Shown here piece after piece: positions 26,254-33,323 of a DNA stretch of 64,000 bases. Both the position numbers and the translations under genes were made by a program. Position 1 is the first letter of the stretch. Every line of letters begins with the position of its first letter. The DNA comes from Bacteroidales bacterium UBA5072 (GTDB taxonomy: Bacteria > Bacteroidota > Bacteroidia > Bacteroidales > UBA10428). The DNA is taken from positions 46,581 through 110,580 of the forward strand of contig DIAS01000005.1 in assembly GCA_002415855.1 (NCBI GenBank), given 5' to 3'. Below the pieces are notes generated by a model, which saw only the letters and a list, made by a program, of their open reading frames with translations, made no database searches and was not told the DNA's origin.

Positions 26254-26749
26254 CCCGAACCGGATTTTCATGAATATAATCAATTTTCTGTTTTATGAAT
26301 TTATCACTGAAGATATGCTCAGCATGGTTCTCGTGTGTCCAAATCTGATTCGTTTGTCTGCTTTTGAATTTACCATGATACTCAAATACGATTTTCATCC
26401 AATCAGCCCGGCTTTCTTGATGATCGTTAACAACCTCCAAAAACTTCTTACTTGTGTGATTCTTAAAATCACGGACAATATCACTTAAATCTCCAGCTTC
26501 ACTTTGAGCCAAAAGATGTATGTGGTTGGACATGATTACAAAGGCAAATAACTTTAATCCTTTATGATGCTGGCAGTATTTCAGACTATCAATGGCTAAA
26601 TCCCGATAAATCTTCCTTGTAAAGATATCAACCCAGCCAACAATCTGAAATGTTAAAAAAAACAACCCATCGCCTGCTATTTTATAACCTGTTGACACCG
26701 ATAACGCATTTACTGATAAACAAATATAACCATTTTTATCAGGCAGCAA
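26138..26749 (-). CDS. REP-associated tyrosine transposase (RAYT, IS200/IS605-like Y1)
   Basis: A single-strand HUH-type transposase related to IS200 that is associated with REP palindromes. Visible features are FFLTFQIVGWVDIFTRK at the N-terminus, the HUH motif in MSNHIHLLAQS, DLSDIVRDFKNHTSKKF, and the catalytic tyrosine in QKIDYIHENPVRAGIV, followed by EEYLYSSARNY. The longest frame has 203 residues, but the GTG at 26698 (VSTGYKIAGDG) gives a more usual N-terminus. REP-like hairpins flank the gene: direct copies past its 3' end and an inverted copy upstream at 26767. The stop codon lies within the repeat-associated sequence. RAYTs are thought to mobilise or maintain REP sequences. Confidence 0.92.
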   Translation of the reverse strand: MLPDKNGYICLSVNALSVSTGYKIAGDGLFFLTFQIVGWVDIFTRKIYRDLAIDSLKYCQHHKGLKLFAFVIMSNHIHLLAQSEAGDLSDIVRDFKNHTSKKFLEVVNDHQESRADWMKIVFEYHGKFKSRQTNQIWTHENHAEHIFSDKFIKQKIDYIHENPVRAGIVAKPEEYLYSSARNYADLDGMIDVIRIDTKWITIS

Positions 26750-26766
26750 GCCTGAAAAAATAGTTT

Positions 26767-26791
26767 CGACTTAGGCACAGCCTAAGCCGAA
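26767..26791. repeat. inverted REP-like hairpin upstream of the RAYT gene
   Basis: This is the reverse complement of the CTTAGGC-TGT-GCCTAAG hairpin and most of its TTCGG leader found at 23485, 23622, 25912 and 26085. It places REP sequences in opposite orientations on the two sides of the transposase gene. Confidence 0.85.
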
Positions 26792-26885
26792 TATCTGCAC
26801 AGCCTCTGGCGAACGGGGAAGTTAAAAACTATCGCCGTGCCGCCTCGATTGAAGTCTAAGGCGAGCAGGGGGTAATTAGCAATGT

Positions 26886-27392
26886 CTACTTCATTAAGCC
26901 ATTTCTTAGTTTATAAAGTTCATTATTCCAGTCTAAAATAGCTTCAAGTTTTAAACTTAAAAACTCCATCTCAAATTTTATCTTTGAATTTTCTTGATTA
27001 TTTCTAGGTGGTGGTGGTAAATTATAACTGCTTATCTTATACGGATATAAATTACTCCTGGAAGCGCCACAAGTATTGACCTCAATTGTACTATCATTAA
27101 TGAATTTTGAATACACTATCCATAATCCTTTATCATATGGCAGGAAATTACAACTATGTACATTCTTTACATATACCTTCTTCAAGTTTATATTCCCTTT
27201 GTATATCTCAAATATATTTAAAATACTGACTTTATTAATTGTATCAACATATTCTACTTCACCAAGAAAAATAAAATCAGAGCTTCTATAACTTAATTTT
27301 TGCAAACTATCAATATTTAATTGATTACATTGACAACAATAGGCGGTAATGCTTATGAATTGAAATAAAACAAAAGTTATTATTGTTTTCAT
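26886..27392 (-). CDS. small secreted TIMP/NTR-like protein, candidate inhibitor or immunity protein
   Basis: A 168-residue protein with a signal peptide (MKTIITFVLFQFISITAYC). Cleavage after Ala-Tyr-Cys would leave a mature protein starting Cys-Gln-Cys. In animal TIMPs the mature N-terminus is Cys-x-Cys, and its first cysteine chelates the metalloproteinase zinc. The rest follows the same plan: SSDFIFLGEVEYV, an EIYKGNI segment, Cys81 in NVHSCNF, GLWIVYSKF and Cys108 in VNTCGASRS. In mature numbering the cysteines fall at 1, 3, 62 and 89, against 1, 3, 70 and 99 in TIMPs. The ATG at 27392 is used because the upstream one adds only MLNLII. It lies 82 bp downstream of an Rhs gene with a zincin-like tip and shares that tip's AT-rich composition. 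The similarity was judged by eye; the function is inferred. Confidence 0.6.
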   Translation of the reverse strand: MKTIITFVLFQFISITAYCCQCNQLNIDSLQKLSYRSSDFIFLGEVEYVDTINKVSILNIFEIYKGNINLKKVYVKNVHSCNFLPYDKGLWIVYSKFINDSTIEVNTCGASRSNLYPYKISSYNLPPPPRNNQENSKIKFEMEFLSLKLEAILDWNNELYKLRNGLMK

Positions 27393-27474
27393 AATTATTA
27401 GATTTAGCAAAAATTATCCTTTGTATGCATTTTCAATTCCCATGAAGATATCAATATGATACAGATTTTATGAA

Positions 27475-30400
27475 TTATTCTGCATATTTATAATAGTTAT
27501 TCATATATTTTGGAGGATAATTTGTATTATCTCCTTTATTTACATCATAATAATAGGAATTCCACCAATTTAATACTATATTCCTTTTTGCGGCATTTGT
27601 ACTTTTTAGCCAATATTTGCTATCCATCTGAGCTTGGTAGATTTTATAATGGGTACCCCCACCGCCAAAACGATCGCCCCACCGCATAATACCATGTCCA
27701 TATATTTCATGAATTCCTCCAATTATTCTTACATTTTCCACAGTCCATTCACAACCTAAACTAAGATTTAAATAGTGAGTGCTAGTTTTAAAATTGTAAT
27801 TCATTGGAAAATATTCTCCCCAATCCACATCAGGATTTAAAGTCAGAACAAAATCAGAACGTTTTAATGTGGAACCATTGGGCAACTCTGTATTTGAAAG
27901 AACATGACTTATTACATTAACTTTCGCATCATCAGTTAGTTTCGAATTATTATCAAACTTTTTAGTATCTGCCTTTTCGCCGATGGTTTTACTATTAACT
28001 ACATTGTTTTTATCCGCATCTGCCTCTTTCCAAGATTTTTGGCTTGTAGTCATGATTTGCCCCGAAAATCCTTTTTCATCTACGCCTAAATAATTACCGT
28101 TTTCATCATAATAAGGGCTTGTACTTTCGCCGGTTGGATCAATAAGCAATATTGGATTATTAGATACATAATTATAAGGGGATATGCTAATATCCTTTTC
28201 CGCTAACGGGTCAATGCTATGCCACCGTCCTATCTGTGGATCATAGAACCTGGCCCCATAATCATACCAGTCAAACAGTGTTTCATCCCCTGCGGTACCA
28301 TCAAGGTTAAAGGTTTCGGACTGGAGTTCTTTGCCGTTGTAAAGGCGGCGGTTGTCATCGGACAGTGAGGTGCCGCGGCTGTGCAGCATGCCGAAGGGGT
28401 AGTAATCGGCATATTGGGGTATTTCGGAGGAGTTGTTTTCAAGGGTGCTATTGCCATTGTCATCGGTAAACACAACACGGGTATTGCCCAGGTGATCCTT
28501 CAGGTAATACTCATACTTGAAGCTTGTACCACTTTTAACCAACCGGCCCTTTTCAGCTATCACGTATTGCAGATCGGTGGCTGCAGAAAATGTTGCACCG
28601 GTTGTTTTATAAACAAAAGCGCCGGCATAGTTCTCGGTAAACTGCACGGTGCCTCCTTTTACTACTATCTTCTTTAATTTAACGCCTCCGGCAGTATAAA
28701 TGTATTTTATGTAATCGTTCGCAGCAGTGAAATTCACCTGTTTGGGCAGGTTCAACTGGTTGAATGCAATATTGGTGATGCCTTTGTTATCATCCTGATA
28801 CATATTTCCATTGGCATCGTAATAGTATTCCGTTTCAGTGGTTGCTTTCTCAATAAAATCTCCACGACCGGCTATATCAGGCATGGCATCATCTAATTTC
28901 CTGAGCTTATTGCCATTGCTGCTATAGTCATAACTTAGCTGATCGATCAATGCAAAAATAGTGGGGGATGCCGGATTATCAATGCCGCGGCGGTTCAGGG
29001 TTTTAATGTTCCCGTTCAGATCATAAGTTATACCATACTCATCAAACTTGCCTTTGTTCTCATCACCGCTGTATGTGCCTGCCTGGTTATACTCGCCATA
29101 AATGGCATCATTCAACCTGTTCAGCACATCATACTTAAAACCATAAGCCTTCCATACAGTTCCAAGATTTTTATTGGTCCATCTTATGGCGCTGATGTTG
29201 CCGTTATAATTGGCTTTGGCCACATTACCCGGTGTTACAAGGCTGGACAAACAATCATTATAAAACAATTGCATAGCAAATAAATCCGATGTTTCAGGTG
29301 TGCTGTTCAATCCGCGTAACCAGCCCCTGATGTTGTAAAGGTAGTCGATTTTCTGCAATGAACCGCTCGCTGACACGCCTAAATTCTCGCTGTATAACTG
29401 CCCAAGCTGGTTGTAGGTATTTTTTGAAATAATCCGCTCCTCAGGCTCGTTATTGATTTTCTTGGTTGCTTCCAGTATCCGTCCGCGTTGATCGAGGGTA
29501 AATTTATCCAGTATGGTGTTTACCACATTGCCAATTTTATTGGTGGTTCTTGCTTGCAATACCTCACCCAGTAAATTTATCTGGCTACTTAAGCGCAACG
29601 TGTCCACGTTGCTTGCATCAATAGGTTGAATCTGCAAGGTTTGAACAACGCGTCCGTATTTATCATAAAACTGCACATTTTCGACATATTTAACAGGCGT
29701 GGTATCATCGAGAATTTTTGCCCTGGAGCCTGTTACCAATCCATTCTTTGTTCCGGAATAGGCTGCTGTCAGGCCTTCATTGTAATACTTTCTGTCGGGG
29801 ATCTTGTTGTTATCAAAATCATAATCATCATAATAGGTTACGGTCTGTATATCCGGACTTCCGGCCGGAAAGGCTGTTGTAGTATAACCAAGTTGTGTGG
29901 AGTAGTTTGAAGCGGTACGTACTTCATTCAATGAAACTGTAGTGTTGTTTTTTACGGCATCAGCCATTGCCTGCTGTGTTGCCTCAGTACCCGTGTATAG
30001 GCCGGTTACTACCGGCCGGTTAAGTTCATCATATTTGGTGTAAAGCCATTTTTTGGTGCCAGGGGCCCTTAAATTACCATCCTGCGTTAAAATAAGCCTG
30101 TCTCGTTTGTCGTAAACCATGTATACCGCATCAACACCGGGTAGTTTTTTTTCAATCATGCGTTTCCGGTCATCGTATTTATAGCAATAACACCAGGTAT
30201 CCCTGATGAGATCGGTAAGACCACCTGAGCCAATGGCTATTACTGCCTCGGGCGGAATCACAAACCGCAATAAACCAAAATCGTCATATACGTAATATGT
30301 TTTTGCTCCCAATTCTGTTTCCTTGAGCACTACCTGTCCCAGTTTGTCTTTGTATTCAGTGGTTTTATTGCCATTCTCATCGGTAACCAGGGTACGGTAC

Positions 30401-31221
30401 AACTGACCGGCTCCATAATCACCGCTTCTTGTGCAGGCGCCTGTGGTGTTGTTAACCTGCCATAAAATAACAGTTGAAACGCTGTTGGTGCCATATTCAT
30501 AACTGGTTTTTTTACCGTTCCAATCGCTCCCTGGTCCCTGTACAAAAAATACCCGGTTGAGTGGTGAGCTTTCAAAGGTTGTTTCGGCATAAGGGCGATT
30601 GTCGGGTTCATCCAAGCCATTCAGCGAAGGGGTGGGGCTGTAGAAACTGTTTTGTTCGTTCGGGAGGGCTAACGCTCTGTAGCCACCGTCGCCTGATGTG
30701 CTATAAGGCAAATAGCTGAATTTTTCACGACCATAATCATCATACTGAACAGGCATTACCAGGTCGTTCTTTTCAGGGCTTCCCTTGATATCAACTGTTT
30801 GTTTTAATCTTCCAAGTCCGTCAAAATATTGCACCTGTTCAATCACATCACCATTCATGCTGTTGCCATCCGATTCAAAGTTGTTGGCATTGTTTACCGG
30901 TTTTCGGAACATGCGGGTATAAATGTAATTCCAGTCATTGCCTGTTGTAGTTTCACCATCGATGTTTTTTGAAGGTACTGGTTCATTATATAAATCAGGT
31001 GCAATAGTGGCCTTAAACCCGTTTATGGCCTTGGCTCCGGGAATGAGTTTTATACTTTTCCGGTACACATATTGACTGGCTGTGGATGTATTTATTATTT
31101 TATTGCTTCTTTCATCATCAGGTGGTTGTGCCATGACACCCATAAAGAGTGTGAAGAGGAAACAGGCCAATAATGCTGCGTGGCAGATTTTTGATCTGGG
31201 GGCGACTTCAATAACTGTCAT
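27475..31221 (-). CDS. DUF6443/Rhs-core polymorphic toxin with zincin-like C-terminal tip
   Basis: A secreted YD-repeat protein of 1248 residues. A signal peptide (LLACFLFTLFMGVMAQ) leads into a DUF6443-type N-terminal domain (VIEQVQYFDGLGRLKQTVDIKGSP) and YD repeats (YDDFGLLRFVIPPEA, YDKRDRLILTQDG). The Rhs core follows (YYLKDHLGNTRVVF, YYPFGMLHS, RFYDPQIGRWHSIDPLAEK, SPYNYVSNNPILLIDPTGE). The core is followed by about 175 variable residues, as in polymorphic toxins. This tip holds His1171-Glu-Ile-Tyr-Gly-His1176, an HEXXGH motif of the kind found in M49 zinc peptidases, then THYKIYQAQ. The tip is visibly more AT-rich than the core, with the change at about 28.12 kb. It is the penultimate gene of a minus-strand cluster and is followed by a TIMP-like gene. 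There is no T9SS tail. Confidence 0.85.
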   Translation of the reverse strand: MTVIEVAPRSKICHAALLACFLFTLFMGVMAQPPDDERSNKIINTSTASQYVYRKSIKLIPGAKAINGFKATIAPDLYNEPVPSKNIDGETTTGNDWNYIYTRMFRKPVNNANNFESDGNSMNGDVIEQVQYFDGLGRLKQTVDIKGSPEKNDLVMPVQYDDYGREKFSYLPYSTSGDGGYRALALPNEQNSFYSPTPSLNGLDEPDNRPYAETTFESSPLNRVFFVQGPGSDWNGKKTSYEYGTNSVSTVILWQVNNTTGACTRSGDYGAGQLYRTLVTDENGNKTTEYKDKLGQVVLKETELGAKTYYVYDDFGLLRFVIPPEAVIAIGSGGLTDLIRDTWCYCYKYDDRKRMIEKKLPGVDAVYMVYDKRDRLILTQDGNLRAPGTKKWLYTKYDELNRPVVTGLYTGTEATQQAMADAVKNNTTVSLNEVRTASNYSTQLGYTTTAFPAGSPDIQTVTYYDDYDFDNNKIPDRKYYNEGLTAAYSGTKNGLVTGSRAKILDDTTPVKYVENVQFYDKYGRVVQTLQIQPIDASNVDTLRLSSQINLLGEVLQARTTNKIGNVVNTILDKFTLDQRGRILEATKKINNEPEERIISKNTYNQLGQLYSENLGVSASGSLQKIDYLYNIRGWLRGLNSTPETSDLFAMQLFYNDCLSSLVTPGNVAKANYNGNISAIRWTNKNLGTVWKAYGFKYDVLNRLNDAIYGEYNQAGTYSGDENKGKFDEYGITYDLNGNIKTLNRRGIDNPASPTIFALIDQLSYDYSSNGNKLRKLDDAMPDIAGRGDFIEKATTETEYYYDANGNMYQDDNKGITNIAFNQLNLPKQVNFTAANDYIKYIYTAGGVKLKKIVVKGGTVQFTENYAGAFVYKTTGATFSAATDLQYVIAEKGRLVKSGTSFKYEYYLKDHLGNTRVVFTDDNGNSTLENNSSEIPQYADYYPFGMLHSRGTSLSDDNRRLYNGKELQSETFNLDGTAGDETLFDWYDYGARFYDPQIGRWHSIDPLAEKDISISPYNYVSNNPILLIDPTGESTSPYYDENGNYLGVDEKGFSGQIMTTSQKSWKEADADKNNVVNSKTIGEKADTKKFDNNSKLTDDAKVNVISHVLSNTELPNGSTLKRSDFVLTLNPDVDWGEYFPMNYNFKTSTHYLNLSLGCEWTVENVRIIGGIHEIYGHGIMRWGDRFGGGGTHYKIYQAQMDSKYWLKSTNAAKRNIVLNWWNSYYYDVNKGDNTNYPPKYMNNYYKYAE

Positions 31222-31266
31222 AAGGCTATCAATGTAAATGAATTCCAGGTAATTAAAATCATATGA

Positions 31267-32853
31267 TTATTCAATAATAATCTTTTCTCTTTTTAGTACT
31301 TCTCCATTGTTATTTTTAAGTTCCAGAAAATAAACACCACGGCTGAAATCAATATTAACCTTGTGCATGGAGGATGATTCATTTAATGAAAGGCTTTGCG
31401 TGTAAAGCATCTGGCCACTTCCGTTTACAATTCCCATCAGGGCTATGTCATTGTCCGATTCTTTGATTTCAACAGTGAATTTGCCCTTATTGGGGTTCGG
31501 ATAGATGTTGACGATGAGTTTTGTTTCCGGTTCAATTATTTCTATTTTTTCTTCCCATTTTTCTTTTTTATCAGTTCTTGTGAATTCCTGCGCCCCCAGG
31601 TCGATGATGTTGTTCACTATCCTGGGATGCCCTTGCATATCAAATGCTTCCGATACAAGCTGATCGCGGTTAAAACCGGCGTCTATGCATGGTGAGAGCT
31701 CAGCCAAACCATACAATGCCGTATCATCCATTACAAATTTGGGGTCATCTTCAAAGTTTTTCCTGTAATTACTGACCCTGTTAAGGTCATCCGAAAATTT
31801 CCCGATGTCGCGTTGGCCACCTTGTATATTGGAATATTCAATATCGGGGTAACCCAACATATAGAGATACAACTGCCTACCCTTGTCGTGGGCATCATTA
31901 CCCCAAACGATGGAATTTTTGATATAGGGACTGGATTGCTGGCAATGGATTCCACCGCCGTTAATTTCAGCCTGATTATCAGCAATGGTATTGTTTATCA
32001 GGCGAATGTTGCTTTTATAAAGCGATATGGCACCGCCAAACCGCGCCTGATTGTCCACTATAGTATTGTTCACAAAGTTACCGTCGGTGTTTTCGCAATA
32101 AAGCCCTCCGCCAAATTCAGGGGATGTGTTTGAACGGATAATGTTGTTTTTAACCACCGGTCGGCAGTTGAACAGGCATATGGCGCCGCCGTTACTCAGG
32201 CTCTGGTTATCGAAGATCGTATTGCCATCGATCACGGCATTATTGCCATTACAGAATATGGCAGCCCCGATATGTGCCTGGTTGTTGGAAATATTGCAGT
32301 GCTGAATAATCACCGGCCCGGTGCCTACAATGCTTATTCCTCCGCCGCTGCAATCGCTGCCACTGCCTGTCAGGGCCCTGACACCGGAAATTGTGCAATA
32401 TACAAGCTTTGAGGTATCGTTTACAGGCCGGTCCTTGGTAAACCTGATTCCTCTCCAGCCGGAATAATCAGCAGCCGTGGTGTCGATTTGCGATTTGTAT
32501 AATGCCTGTTGAGCAGAATCAGCAAAGGCAAAAACAATCTTTTCCTTATTGGTGGCATTTGCAGTGAGCTTGCCATCAACCTGTACTACAAAATTCCCGG
32601 CAAATATAATCTCGGTTCCGGGTTCGATAATCAGGCCGGTATCTTGCGGTATAATAATATTACGGGTAATTATGTAAGGCGACGATGCTGATGTCCATTG
32701 ACCAGATATTGAATCGGAGGTAATCACCTGCTGGGCCATGCAAATAGTGCCGGCTGATAGCACAACCAAAGCACAACACAACTTTGTTATCAACCCTTTG
32801 CCTGCCTGCAACCACATTTGTTTATAATAAGTTCTATTTGGGGTATTCATCAT
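31267..32853 (-). CDS. T9SS-sorted right-handed beta-helix protein
   Basis: A 528-residue secreted protein with a signal peptide ending near ICMAQ. Its centre is a right-handed parallel beta-helix of the pectate-lyase/choice-of-anchor type, seen as repeated N-N-x-I and GG-x-I turns (GPVIIQHCNISNNQAHIGAAIF, DGNTIFDNQSLSNGGAICLF, INNTIADNQAEINGGGIHC). The last ~80 residues are a T9SS type A sorting tail (IVNIYPNPNKGKFTVEI ... GVYFLELKNNNGEVLKREKIIIE). No catalytic residues of a polysaccharide lyase were recognised. It lies 45 bp before the DUF6443 Rhs gene and 5 bp after the upstream Rhs protein's final stop, so it appears to be part of one transcription unit. Its role, perhaps adhesion or presentation, is unknown. 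Confidence 0.85.
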   Translation of the reverse strand: MMNTPNRTYYKQMWLQAGKGLITKLCCALVVLSAGTICMAQQVITSDSISGQWTSASSPYIITRNIIIPQDTGLIIEPGTEIIFAGNFVVQVDGKLTANATNKEKIVFAFADSAQQALYKSQIDTTAADYSGWRGIRFTKDRPVNDTSKLVYCTISGVRALTGSGSDCSGGGISIVGTGPVIIQHCNISNNQAHIGAAIFCNGNNAVIDGNTIFDNQSLSNGGAICLFNCRPVVKNNIIRSNTSPEFGGGLYCENTDGNFVNNTIVDNQARFGGAISLYKSNIRLINNTIADNQAEINGGGIHCQQSSPYIKNSIVWGNDAHDKGRQLYLYMLGYPDIEYSNIQGGQRDIGKFSDDLNRVSNYRKNFEDDPKFVMDDTALYGLAELSPCIDAGFNRDQLVSEAFDMQGHPRIVNNIIDLGAQEFTRTDKKEKWEEKIEIIEPETKLIVNIYPNPNKGKFTVEIKESDNDIALMGIVNGSGQMLYTQSLSLNESSSMHKVNIDFSRGVYFLELKNNNGEVLKREKIIIE

Positions 32854-32858
32854 GGGAT

Positions 32859-33323
32859 TTATTGTTTGTAGTGGTAATCGTAGGTTTTCAGGATGTTGTT
32901 GTCATCATCTTTAATGAGCTTGAGGCGTCCGAAATCATCGTATTCGTAATAGGTGGTCACGCCGTTGGGATCTGTCTGGGAGGTAATGCCTAAAAGCGGG
33001 ATGTAGGTATAGGTGGAAATCAAAGAATTTACAGGAGCGTTATTTCGCAGCGTAAAATTAAAAGTTCTCCACTGATTCTTTTGTGCTTCAGTATTCATCT
33101 TTCCAATATTGAAAAGAAGAGTTTCGAGGTTCGAGGTAGCAGTATTAACAGCGCTATTCAGGTTTGTTGCGCTCAGGTTTTCCGCTTTGATTATGGGAAG
33201 GGAATTGTTATACCCCCACTTAAAAGTGGTACTGAAATTATTTTGAGGAATTACCTCAACAAGGTTTTGATCGGCATAAGTGTATTTTTGTTTGAGGAGG
33301 GTGGTATAGGGCGTTTGTGCGTT
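32859..33323 (-). pseudogene. 3' part of the upstream Rhs gene, separated by a frameshift
   Basis: Read one base out of frame from the preceding gene, this stretch continues its sequence without a stop (AQTPYTTLLKQKYTYADQNLVEVIPQ ... WRTFNFTLRNN) and ends DPNGVTTYYEYDDFGRLKLIK ... TYDYHYKQ. That is the usual C-terminus of Bacteroidetes Rhs/YD proteins that precede DUF6443 genes. The break is at a run of four A (33324-33327 on the plus strand); a fifth base would restore DIVFNAQTPYTT. It could be a true mutation or a sequencing error. Confidence 0.85.

Noticed and set aside
27694..27711. A classical HEXXH zincin motif in the Rhs tip
   Set aside because: The spacing is HEIYGH, one residue longer than HEXXH. 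It was therefore described as HEXXGH (M49-like) and not as a standard gluzincin or metzincin.
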